Shown: positions 15,418 to 23,224, counted from the stretch's first letter. The stretch is 31,315 nt of DNA from G020348185 sp964525045 (GCA_964525045.1 CAZGFD010000036.1:1-31315); one strand, 5' to 3'. A program made the numbers and translations. The notes: generated by a model not told the origin, from the sequence alone.

Positions 15418-16692
15418 ATGAATCCCAAAAATCTCGTCTACTTTTTAACCTGGTTTCTGCTCCCCGTGGCGTTTTCAGCCTGCGCACGGTTCACTTCCGT
15501 CGTCATGCCGAAAACCGGCACCTTCATGGGATCGACAGGGGAGGGGACAGTCGGCAAAGCTGTCTGGACAGGCCATAAATGTCAGGCGATTCTTGACTGG
15601 ATCGAGCCGTTCAAGCAGGAATTTCCGCAAACCGATTTGACGGTCTCTCCGACCGGCCGCGCGAAAATCGCACAAACCGCCAGCCTGTTCCGGGACAGCG
15701 TATTTGTTCCCGTCTTTGGGTTTGAGTACAACAGCTACAATGCCGGAAAGCTCTACAAAATAAATCAGAAAATCATCCATGCCTGCATGGGCTGGGGCAA
15801 ACACCGGAATTTCTATTACAAGGAATTGTTCGCCCCGCTGAAAACCTTCTTCGACAACACCTTTGGCCGCAGCAACCCGGCTCTGGTGCGCTACGCCCAG
15901 GACTATTCCCGCCGGGAAGCGTGGATGAAAAAAGCCCTGGAAGATCTTGCCTCCGTTCCGGCCACACCGGAAGGATTTTCCGATCTGGAAAAAAACTTTT
16001 CCAGACCGGCAGAAAAAGAACTGGAAGGGTTAAGCCCCCAAGAACAGGAAACATTCCGCAACGCCCTGGAAGCAAGACGCCTTGAAATTGCCCGGCAGGT
16101 TCTCAAAGACAAATTTCCGGATCTTTCTGAAATGAACGCATCCCTGGAAACCGCGCGGGAAATCGAAAAAGCCTACCCCTATCTCAAAGTCCTCGCCGAC
16201 GCCAACGATGAGGAAAGCCGGCGGACACTCGACAAGCTTGAAAAAATCCTGAGCGTTCTTGTGAACTACCGCATGGCCGATCTTCAATCAATCCCGCTGA
16301 ACGAAGACGGCAAAGAGCTGACCCGCCTGTGGCTGATCGGGTTTGAACGGGATTTCAGCCCGTTTGGCAAACAATTCCCGCAGCTCTATGACAGGCAATT
16401 ATATATGGGCGTCGAACGCCGCGAAGCTGTTTACCGGGAAACAAAACCCTCCTTCATCGCAAAACTGGAGGCCCTTGATACCGGCCCCGATGCTGTCGAA
16501 GCCCATCAAAAACTCCTCGATGAAACTTTTCCCTATTACTGGGATAAAAATATGACCGTCTACCGCGACTATGAAGCCGAAACACGCGAGCGCCAGAAAA
16601 CGGCCCTTAAACGGATGTTTGAAAAAGCGAAGATCCCGTTGAAAGAATATTTAAAGGCTCTGGCCGATCTCGCCAGGGAAAGCATGGATTAA
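15418..16692 (+). CDS. Predicted lipoprotein, large helical periplasmic domain, function unknown
   Basis: 424 residues from the ATG at 15418, chosen because it gives a clean lipoprotein signal (MNPKNLVYFLTWFLLPVAFSAC, cleavage before Cys22); the frame is open far upstream, including an ATG at 15298, but those N-termini are not signal-like. No strong ribosome-binding site. After a serine/threonine/glycine-rich linker there is a globular region about residues 45-160 ('SFGRSNPALVRYAQ', 'NKIIHACMGWGKHRNF') and a helical C-terminal half rich in Glu/Lys/Arg with several long amphipathic helices. I do not recognise a family. Its end overlaps by 42 bp the end of the convergent membrane-protein gene, which makes joint evolution with the coupling-protein unit likely. 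A role in surface exclusion or in docking a transfer channel is a guess. Confidence 0.7.
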   Translation: MNPKNLVYFLTWFLLPVAFSACARFTSVVMPKTGTFMGSTGEGTVGKAVWTGHKCQAILDWIEPFKQEFPQTDLTVSPTGRAKIAQTASLFRDSVFVPVFGFEYNSYNAGKLYKINQKIIHACMGWGKHRNFYYKELFAPLKTFFDNTFGRSNPALVRYAQDYSRREAWMKKALEDLASVPATPEGFSDLEKNFSRPAEKELEGLSPQEQETFRNALEARRLEIARQVLKDKFPDLSEMNASLETAREIEKAYPYLKVLADANDEESRRTLDKLEKILSVLVNYRMADLQSIPLNEDGKELTRLWLIGFERDFSPFGKQFPQLYDRQLYMGVERREAVYRETKPSFIAKLEALDTGPDAVEAHQKLLDETFPYYWDKNMTVYRDYEAETRERQKTALKRMFEKAKIPLKEYLKALADLARESMD

Positions 16693-17490
16693 GACGGGCA
16701 GGGGAGGCGGGGCAAACGTCAGGCGGCCCATGCCTCGCGGGTGGAAGCTTTCCCACAACGCCTCGTGAAGAACAAACAGGAAGGAGAGAACAACAATCAG
16801 GCTGACCCCTTTCAACAGGATTCGCGCCAAAGACCGTCCGCCCACAAAGCCAAGGCCGCCTCTTCTGACGCCCCGTTTTTGATCTTCGATCTGGTCCAGG
16901 ACCCATGCATTTTCAATCCCGCCAAGCCGCTGAAGAAGATTTTCGGCCTTGCGCTTCGGGTAGATACAGGCCAAATCCTCCCGTTGGCCGGCATGATCAA
17001 GCACCACATAGGCCGCATCCGTATAAAAGCGGCGCGTGGATCCTGTCCGGTGCAGGAGAACCTGTTCCTGGTATTCCTTTTCCGGCGCATCGAGCCGGTA
17101 TTGGTGATGGACATTTAACGGATATTCGATGACACGGCCCCGCGAGGCAAAGCAGAGCCGGTCACGGTAGATTTCAAGCAGGAGCCACTTCGACAACAGC
17201 CACTTCAAATAAACCCGGGCGAACAGCCCGAAAAGGACAAGGGCAATCCCGGCCATAATAAAAAATTCCGTTTGATTGACCTTGAGGGCAAGAAAGCCAA
17301 GATCCCCTGCCGCAACAAGGATGACCAGGCCGGTCCAGCCATCAAGGGCTTTTGCCCTTCCCGGCGTCAAATAGCTGGCCGAAATCCGAAAGCCCTGCGT
17401 CCCTGTTTCGGGATCCTTGACGCGCTCAGTGGCCGGCCAGCCGCGAAAAGAAACCCCGCCGGGCCGGCGCTTGCTTTTCCTCGAATTCAT
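16651..17490 (-). CDS. Three-helix inner-membrane protein paired with the coupling ATPase
   Basis: 279 residues. A basic cytosolic N-terminus (1-50) is followed by two membrane helices, about residues 53-69 ('TGLVILVAAGDLGFLAL') and 76-93 ('FFIMAGIALVLFGLFARV'), a soluble domain of about 125 residues ('LLLEIYRDRLCFASRGRVIEYPLNVHHQYRLD', a strand-rich start similar to bacterial PH-like domains) and a third helix about 224-245 ('ILLKGVSLIVVLSFLFVL'). It overlaps the 3' end of the coupling-protein gene by 65 bp, so the two are one translationally coupled operon. The coupling ATPase lacks membrane helices, so this protein is the obvious anchor candidate. No known family was recognised. Confidence 0.72.
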   Translation of the reverse strand: MNSRKSKRRPGGVSFRGWPATERVKDPETGTQGFRISASYLTPGRAKALDGWTGLVILVAAGDLGFLALKVNQTEFFIMAGIALVLFGLFARVYLKWLLSKWLLLEIYRDRLCFASRGRVIEYPLNVHHQYRLDAPEKEYQEQVLLHRTGSTRRFYTDAAYVVLDHAGQREDLACIYPKRKAENLLQRLGGIENAWVLDQIEDQKRGVRRGGLGFVGGRSLARILLKGVSLIVVLSFLFVLHEALWESFHPRGMGRLTFAPPPLPVLIHAFPGEIGQSL

Positions 17491-19003
17491 AGCATCGATC
17501 GGTGATAAGTTTTTCCTTGTAATAAAGTATCCGCCCGAGCACGAGCGGATCGCGCCCCGGGATGATAATCAGTTGCCTGTAAAAGGGCGAGTCCCGCCCG
17601 AAATAACGGCTCGCCTCTTCCGGGGACAGCAAATCATGAACCTGCAAGGCCTGCGACACTCCGCTTTTGCCGCGTTGCCTGTCCTCTGCCGTCGCCTCGC
17701 CAAGTGTTTCAACCAGAATGGCCGTCTGGCCCAGCCGCTTGCTGATATAATCAAGCGTCTTCACGTCGTTATTGCCGAAAAACTGCAACACGCCCGCATT
17801 GCCGATGAAGGTCTGCCAGCGGTCTTTATAAAGGCTTTCGAGCTGGCCCAGATCCTGGATGATCGTCCACATCTTGCAGCCGAACCCGGCAATCTGTCCG
17901 GCTGCGACTTCCACCTGTTCCATCCGGCCGAGCGTGGCGAATTCATCGAGGCAGAGCAGGACAGGCACGTTTGGTTTTGTATCTTCGCGCTCCATCGCCT
18001 CCAGCGCCAGATTCACAAAAAGGCGCAGCCACCGGTTACACGACCCCATGCGCCCCGCCGGCAGACATAGATAAATCGTCAGGCCGCCGGGCGCGGTTTT
18101 GAGCTCCGGCAGGTCGAAATCATGGCCTTTCAATACCTCTTTCATCGCCGGAAAGCTTAAGAAAGTTGTATGGCGCCGTGCACTCGATAAAATCGACCCG
18201 AATTCTTTTTCCGGTTTGTCGAACATTTCAATCGCAGATGCCTGAACAAGGCCTCCCACCGCATCATTCATCTCCATTTCCATGCGCAGGCCTTCCATGC
18301 CCTGCAACGACTTTCCCTGCAACTCCTCGTCCAGCTCCTCTTCCTCAAAGAGATCCCTGGCTTCAAGGCGGACGCCTTTGAGCAAAATCTCGCGCACCGT
18401 GACAAGATTTCGGCGGCCTTCATAGGCCGGGTAGGTGGCAACATGCAAAATCACCCCTTCGATGAAAATCTTCGCGCTCTCATCCCAGTGAACATCGCTG
18501 CCGCTCGGAATGACGAGGGCATCGGCGATTAAACCAGCATCTTCGATAATGTGTGGATTGTCGGGCGTTAACACGACCATCGGGTTATACGCGCCCCGGA
18601 AGGTTTTGACCCGTTCAGACGTTCGGCCGAAAGGATCCAGGATCACGACTTTCTGACCCATGCCCCGCGCGCGCCACATCGCCGTGATGCTGGCAAGCTC
18701 GCCTTTCGGGTCAATGGCCAGAACGCTGCCCGGATAAAAAACCAGATTGGGGATGACGGCCGAGACGCCCTTGCCGGCGCGCGATCCCGCGACGGTCACC
18801 ATATGGCGGTCATCTTCAAAACCGATGAACCGGTTGCCAAGCGTGCCGAGCAGGATTTTGGCCGCTGGCGCTTCCGGATTGTAAACCATCGTTGCATCCT
18901 GCAGGACATCATCCGGATCGGCCCACGCACTCAGAGGTGGTTTGTGCTGCGTGCGAAAGCGGCTTGTGACCCCGCGCGGGAAATCGTCAAGAATGCTGGT
19001 CAT
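17426..19003 (-). CDS. VirD4/TraG-family type IV coupling ATPase without an N-terminal membrane domain
   Basis: ATPase that recruits the relaxosome and feeds DNA to a type IV secretion channel. The ATG at 19003 has GGAGG 7 bases upstream. Seen: Walker A 'GSRAGKGVSAVIPNL' (73-87), the VirD4 hallmark 'VLAIDPKGEL' (94-103), Walker B 'VLLCLDEFATLG' (348-359), 'AGFGCKMWTIIQDLGQLESLYKDRWQTFIGNAGVLQFFGNNDVKTLDYISKRLG' (sensor/Q-loop region) and a basic C-terminus. The protein starts with 'MTSILDDFPRGVTSRFRTQHKPPLSAW' and contains no hydrophobic helices, so the usual two N-terminal membrane spans and all-alpha periplasm-facing portion are absent; 525 residues is short for the family. The upstream region gives no in-frame helix either. 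The membrane function is probably supplied by the overlapping gene 16651-17490. Confidence 0.92.
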   Translation of the reverse strand: MTSILDDFPRGVTSRFRTQHKPPLSAWADPDDVLQDATMVYNPEAPAAKILLGTLGNRFIGFEDDRHMVTVAGSRAGKGVSAVIPNLVFYPGSVLAIDPKGELASITAMWRARGMGQKVVILDPFGRTSERVKTFRGAYNPMVVLTPDNPHIIEDAGLIADALVIPSGSDVHWDESAKIFIEGVILHVATYPAYEGRRNLVTVREILLKGVRLEARDLFEEEELDEELQGKSLQGMEGLRMEMEMNDAVGGLVQASAIEMFDKPEKEFGSILSSARRHTTFLSFPAMKEVLKGHDFDLPELKTAPGGLTIYLCLPAGRMGSCNRWLRLFVNLALEAMEREDTKPNVPVLLCLDEFATLGRMEQVEVAAGQIAGFGCKMWTIIQDLGQLESLYKDRWQTFIGNAGVLQFFGNNDVKTLDYISKRLGQTAILVETLGEATAEDRQRGKSGVSQALQVHDLLSPEEASRYFGRDSPFYRQLIIIPGRDPLVLGRILYYKEKLITDRCYEFEEKQAPARRGFFSRLAGH

Positions 19004-19092
19004 AGGAAACCTCCGTTGGTTCTTGGCCTTCCCGGTTATGGAAGCAAAATTTAAGCCAGGCTCGTGAAAAAGGTTTTGGAGGGGGGTATTTG

Positions 19093-19142
19093 CCCAATGG
19101 TTTAGGTTGGAACCACTAAAGATCGTGCCTTATAACGAAAAT
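19093..19142. repeat. Dispersed ~50-bp element, copy 1 (upstream of the secreted-protein cluster)
   Basis: Resembles 23021-23069: ATGGTTTAGGT(T/C)GGA and GATCGTGCC blocks are identical, and the ending AATG is shared. It lies 157 bp before the start codon of the gene at 19300. The second copy lies 155 bp before the start at 23225, so it may be a shared promoter or leader element rather than a mobile boundary. Confidence 0.6.
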
Positions 19143-19299
19143 GTGTCCGTTGCCAACCAAGGGGTTTTACTTAAAACTGGGGTAATCTCACCACCAGCCA
19201 TCAAAAACGAAAGTGCACCGGGACTTGTCTATGAGAGCACGTACAAAAAAAACTTGTATCGTGGCACGAAGCTGATAGCTTCATCTTAGGAGGTTCCTA

Positions 19300-19620
19300 A
19301 TGTATCAAATCAGAATTAAGAAACTGCGCCCGTTTCTTGGTGCCATAATCCTTTTTATCCTGCTTTCCCACATACCCGCTTTTGCCAGGGATGAAACGTC
19401 CTCCCCAAATGCCCCGGCTTCAATCTCTTCCGCCGACAGCCTGGAACGCAGTTCGTTCATTGATGTTCCTTCCGGAATGATCATCACAGGCCCGGAGAAT
19501 GGCCCGTGCAAACCGGACTATGAAGGAGCGCTCCGTTACTCAAGGAAGCATAAAGCCCTCATGATCTGTGATGGAAACCGGTGGTGGAAGGTGAATACCA
19601 GCTTGCCTGAATCCGAATAA
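19300..19620 (+). CDS. Small secreted protein with one C-D-G-x-x-W module
   Basis: 106 residues; strong ribosome-binding site AGGAGG 8 bases before the ATG. A signal peptide (basic 'KKLRP', then 'FLGAIILFILLSHIPAFA') ends before RDETSS. A Ser/Pro-rich linker leads to a single module 'GPCKPDYEGALRYSRKHKALMICDGNRWWKV', which matches the 'G.i.Y....k....CdGt.Wi' repeat of the three following genes. First of a cluster of four secreted proteins, 28 bp from the next start, so probably one operon. The conserved Cys-Asp-Gly/Trp core suggests a small disulfide- or metal-stabilised surface module. Function unknown. Confidence 0.65.
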   Translation: MYQIRIKKLRPFLGAIILFILLSHIPAFARDETSSPNAPASISSADSLERSSFIDVPSGMIITGPENGPCKPDYEGALRYSRKHKALMICDGNRWWKVNTSLPESE

Positions 19621-19648
19621 CTTTTTAAGAAAAACGGTTTTTAGAAAA

Positions 19649-20737
19649 ATGACATATCAAAAAACAGCTTTTGCTCTTTTGTTGGCCATAGGGCTTTTCG
19701 TGCTGCCAGCCGTCGCTGCGGCTGACTGCACAAGCCCGAACGAGCCGGAAGCGACGATTGAATATTTTTCCGCCGATAAAACCTATAAATACTGTGACGG
19801 CACCAACTGGATTGACATGAGCGGCGGATGCGGCACGCTTGGTGGCCTGACAGATGTGGTTATTACATCTCCGGCGGATGGCGTCGCGCTCATCTACGAA
19901 AATGCTTCGGGAAACTGGATTGATTCCGGATGCGATACCACGCCAAACGGGTTCGATTTTGCTGATTCCTTCGATGTTACACTTGACGCCCTTGAAAGTT
20001 CCAACATTATCCAGATCACCGGAATCAACTGCGCTGCGACGGTAGCAATTTCCGGGGACGGATCCCCTAAATTCCGCACGTGCAGCGATGCCTCTTGCAG
20101 TACCGTGCTCACAAACTGGACTAACAGCCCCGGAACCATTTCTGTCAATCAATATATTCAGATTCAACTGACCGCGTCCAGTACGGCCCTGACCACCCGG
20201 ACGGCGGATGTCAATATCGGGTCGGGAAGCGCGGACTGGAACGTTCGCACCACTGGACCGAAAATTGTCTTTGTCACTTCCACGTCCTATAAAGGGTCCG
20301 ATGTCGGCAGCGTGATATTGGCCCATAACGCCTGCCAGTCGCTTGCCGCCACAGCCGGTTTTCCCGGCACCTTTAAAGCCTGGATTGCGGACACTTCAAG
20401 CGATGATCCTGAATCAACCTTCACACAGCCCACGAAAGACTATGCCTTGGTGAATGGCACCGTCATTGCCAACGGGTGGTCCGATCTGGTCGATGGGACC
20501 CTTGATAACGCGATTAACCGGGATGAAAACAGCACCCTTGTAAGTGCAGCTAGCGTCTGGACAGGCAGTAACGAGAATGGGTCGTCCGCCGGCCACGATT
20601 GCAATGGATGGTCCGATTCCACCGGTGCCTACTGGGGATGGAGGGGAAGAACCGATAAAACCAATTTTCAATGGAGTCGGGATAACACCCAAACATGCGA
20701 TAGCACCACATTGAGGCTCTTTTGTTTCGAGCAGTAA
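19649..20737 (+). CDS. Secreted surface protein: CDGTNW module, Ig-like domain, DUF1554-like C-terminus
   Basis: 362 residues. Signal peptide (1-25, ends AVAAA, DC), then the module 'ATIEYFSADKTYKYCDGTNWIDM' (residues about 34-57); a connecting strand 'LTDVVITSPADGVALIYENASGNWIDSG'; an Ig/fibronectin-like domain (about 100-195: 'ESSNIIQITGINCAATVAISGDG ... TRTADVNIGSGSADW') with paired cysteines; and, from about residue 205, 'IVFVTSTSYKGSDVG ... FPGTFKAWIADTSSDDPESTF' to 'RLFCFEQ', which matches the DUF1554-type C-type-lectin-like fold known from Leptospira surface proteins. Close tandem paralogue of the next gene. The start has no good ribosome-binding site, suggesting coupling to the upstream gene. 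Ligand and role are unknown; adhesion or partner recognition is inferred from the fold. Confidence 0.75.
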   Translation: MTYQKTAFALLLAIGLFVLPAVAAADCTSPNEPEATIEYFSADKTYKYCDGTNWIDMSGGCGTLGGLTDVVITSPADGVALIYENASGNWIDSGCDTTPNGFDFADSFDVTLDALESSNIIQITGINCAATVAISGDGSPKFRTCSDASCSTVLTNWTNSPGTISVNQYIQIQLTASSTALTTRTADVNIGSGSADWNVRTTGPKIVFVTSTSYKGSDVGSVILAHNACQSLAATAGFPGTFKAWIADTSSDDPESTFTQPTKDYALVNGTVIANGWSDLVDGTLDNAINRDENSTLVSAASVWTGSNENGSSAGHDCNGWSDSTGAYWGWRGRTDKTNFQWSRDNTQTCDSTTLRLFCFEQ

Positions 20738-20780
20738 AGTCAGGTTTTGTTTTGGAGACTATATCCGGGTTTGGGCGCAG

Positions 20781-21884
20781 ATGGTAGAAAAAGGAATAAT
20801 CTTATCGTTTTTAGCGGCCATGATTTTTTTCATGTCGCCCCGTGCGGCTGTCGCTGACTGCACAAGCCCGAATGAGCCGGAAGCGACGATTGAATATTTT
20901 TCCGCCGATAAAGCCTACAAATTTTGTGACGGCACGGACTGGATTGACATAGGCGGCGGTGGTGGTTCGCTTGCGCTTGATGACCTGACAGATGTGGTTA
21001 TCACATCTCCGGCGGACGGCGCTTCGCTCATCTATGAGCAGGCATCGGGGAACTGGATTGATGATGATGGGGCTGTGTGCGATACGATGCCCAACGGGTT
21101 CGATTTTACTGATGCCGTTGATATTAATTTTGGAGTCCTTACAAACTCCAACATTATCCAGATCACGGGGATCACCTGCTCTGCGATGGTCACAATTTCC
21201 GGGGATGGCGCGCCCCAGTACCGGACTTGCAGCGATGCCTCTTGCAGTACCGTCCTTACGACCTGGACCAATAACTCTGCGAGCATTTCTGTCAATCAGT
21301 ATATTCAGCTTCGACTGACCGCGGCTGGTGCGTCCCTTACCACCCGGACGGCGGATGTCAACATAGGATCGGGAAGCGCGGATTGGGATGTTACCACCGT
21401 TTGGCCCAAAAGGGTTTTTGTGACCAGTACGTCCTATAACGGCTCCGGCGTTGGCGGCGTCGCTGGCGCTCACGCAAAATGCCAGGCTCGTGCCACCGCA
21501 GGCGGTCTTACCGGCACCTTTAAAGCCTGGATTTCCGGCACTTCAAGCGATGACCCTGAATCAACATTCACACAGCCCACGCAAGACTATGGCTTGCTGA
21601 ACGGCACCGTCATCGCCAACGGCTGGACTGACCTCGTCGATAGCAGCCTTGATAATGTGATCAACAGGGATGAATTCAACAATGTTGTAGGATCCACCAA
21701 CAAAGTATGGACGGGCGTTTCCTTTGATGGAACGAGCACCGGGTGGGATTGCAGCGACTGGACCAGTAGCTCTAGTAGCACCTTTGCATACACGGGAGCT
21801 GTCAACGCCACAGACACGAAGTGGACAATGGAAGGTTTACAGACATGCAATAACACGCGTCGGCTCTATTGTTTCGAGCAGTAA
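20781..21884 (+). CDS. Secreted surface protein, tandem paralogue of the preceding gene
   Basis: 367 residues with the same order: signal peptide (IILSFLAAMIFFMSPRAAVA, then DC), 'ATIEYFSADKAYKFCDGTDWIDI' module, 'LTDVVITSPADGASLIYEQASGNWIDDDG' link, Ig-like domain and DUF1554-like C-terminus ending 'RLYCFEQ'. The first 185 residues are almost the same as in the preceding gene; the C-terminal domain diverges more in the region 'SVWTGSNENGSSAGHDC' versus 'KVWTGVSFDGTSTGWDC', as expected if the loops contact a varied partner. It lies 43 bp after its paralogue. Weak ribosome-binding site. The pair arose by tandem duplication. Confidence 0.75.
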   Translation: MVEKGIILSFLAAMIFFMSPRAAVADCTSPNEPEATIEYFSADKAYKFCDGTDWIDIGGGGGSLALDDLTDVVITSPADGASLIYEQASGNWIDDDGAVCDTMPNGFDFTDAVDINFGVLTNSNIIQITGITCSAMVTISGDGAPQYRTCSDASCSTVLTTWTNNSASISVNQYIQLRLTAAGASLTTRTADVNIGSGSADWDVTTVWPKRVFVTSTSYNGSGVGGVAGAHAKCQARATAGGLTGTFKAWISGTSSDDPESTFTQPTQDYGLLNGTVIANGWTDLVDSSLDNVINRDEFNNVVGSTNKVWTGVSFDGTSTGWDCSDWTSSSSSTFAYTGAVNATDTKWTMEGLQTCNNTRRLYCFEQ

Positions 21885-22023
21885 ATTTTTCAGATTTTCC
21901 CTGTAAGAGGCAGGATTTAGGGGGAATAAATTCAGGCTGGAATTTTATTCATCCCTATCAAAGAATGAACTGGGCATTCTCACCCTAAAATAACACCCCG
22001 ACAGGAAAGACAGGAGAGAATAA

Positions 22024-22998
22024 ATGAAAAGTCGCTTCTTCCCTTTATTTTCTTTCCTGTGTTTCCTCCTCCTTATGCCTGTGTCAGCGGCCCATGCCGC
22101 TTGTGGCGGCGGCAGCCTGGGAGCCTGCTCAAATCCAGGGGCTGTTGACTGGGATGGCACCAACGCCGTTTATAAATTCTGCAACGGTACGGACTGGATA
22201 TCCATGGCCGGGGACACAACGGCCGGGGCCTGCTCCAGCACAGGCGCGCTGGAATATGATTCCGGTCTTGGCAATTACAAATTCTGTGACGGCACGAATT
22301 GGATTCCAGTGGGGAATAATGGAACGCTCGGCGCTTGCAGCGGCGTAGCAGACAGGGAGTATGACACGGGAAACAGTGTCATGAAGTGGTGTAACGGCAG
22401 TAACTGGATCGACATGACGGGCGGGGACAACGATCCGTGCTGTGAGCCAACGGTCACTGTCGGTACGATCTGTGCGGACGGAAGCGTTTATGCCGGTCTG
22501 ACGCCTGACGGCAATGTGAAGATGTTCGCCGCGCGCTGTGATTATGATGGATTGTGGAGCGGTTCATCCTGCGGTGGCGCTAATGTCTTGTTAGCGTGGA
22601 ATAACGGGAATGCGAGCAACAAGACCCTTACGGGGGCAAATAGTTTAACTGATGGAGATGGCAATACGGCTACACTTATAGTTACCGATTCTGATAGCGG
22701 TACACCCGGCATCCAGCCGCACCAGGCAGCGCAGGCCTGTGCAGATGCGACAACACATGGACGCAATGACTGGTATTTGCCGGCACGGGATGAACTGACT
22801 GTGCTGTACCAAAACAGTGCTGCTATTGGAAATTTTATAACAGTTCCCAGTATCGACTATTATTGGTCTTCCACAGAAGCAAGCCAGGGAAATGCAAGAT
22901 ATAAGCATATGGGATCAGGTTCAAATAATACCCATGATAAAAAGGGTGGCAACTTTGGTTGGCCTTATTTCTATATTCGCTGCGTCCGGCATGAGTAG
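22024..22998 (+). CDS. Secreted surface protein: three tandem C-D/N-G-x-x-W modules and a DUF1566-type C-terminus
   Basis: 324 residues; ACAGGAGAG ribosome-binding site 5 bases before the ATG. Signal peptide (1-25, ends AAHA). Residues about 26-130 hold three repeats of roughly 36 residues: 'GACSNPGAVDWDGTNAVYKFCNGTDWISM', 'GACSSTGALEYDSGLGNYKFCDGTNWIPV' and 'GACSGVADREYDTGNSVMKWCNGSNWIDM'. The C-terminal half ('VLLAWNNGN', 'AAQACADATTHGRNDWYLPARDELTVLYQN', 'DYYWSSTEASQ', ending 'YFYIRCVRHE') is a DUF1566/Lcl-type C-type-lectin fold. The module count and lectin fold parallel the two upstream genes, but the fold family differs. Role unknown; cell-surface recognition is the likely general function. 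Confidence 0.8.
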   Translation: MKSRFFPLFSFLCFLLLMPVSAAHAACGGGSLGACSNPGAVDWDGTNAVYKFCNGTDWISMAGDTTAGACSSTGALEYDSGLGNYKFCDGTNWIPVGNNGTLGACSGVADREYDTGNSVMKWCNGSNWIDMTGGDNDPCCEPTVTVGTICADGSVYAGLTPDGNVKMFAARCDYDGLWSGSSCGGANVLLAWNNGNASNKTLTGANSLTDGDGNTATLIVTDSDSGTPGIQPHQAAQACADATTHGRNDWYLPARDELTVLYQNSAAIGNFITVPSIDYYWSSTEASQGNARYKHMGSGSNNTHDKKGGNFGWPYFYIRCVRHE

Positions 22999-23020
22999 GG
23001 GAGTTGGAACGATTGTTTAC

Positions 23021-23069
23021 CCCATGGTTTAGGTCGGATTGGCCTGAGATCGTGCCATACAGCGCCAAT
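23021..23069. repeat. Dispersed ~50-bp element, copy 2
   Basis: Matches 19093-19142 (see that entry). It begins 23 bp after the stop of the last secreted-protein gene and 155 bp before the start at 23225. The two copies bracket the four secreted-protein genes. Confidence 0.6.
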
Positions 23070-23224
23070 GGCGAAGAAAAATTTCCTGAAAAATCAGGGA
23101 AACCCTAGGTTTTTGAAAAAATACCTGCCTCGGTCCTGAAAATGGCAAGGTCTTAACTCTTTAATAACCATATTGGTGTAATAATATGAGGGCTATGTAA
23201 AGATTTTAGGAAAAGGGGTTTTAA

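Noticed and set aside
19649..22998. Template and variable repeats of a diversity-generating retroelement inside the window
   Set aside because: The paralogues differ at all four bases, not only at adenines, and no reverse transcriptase is encoded here.
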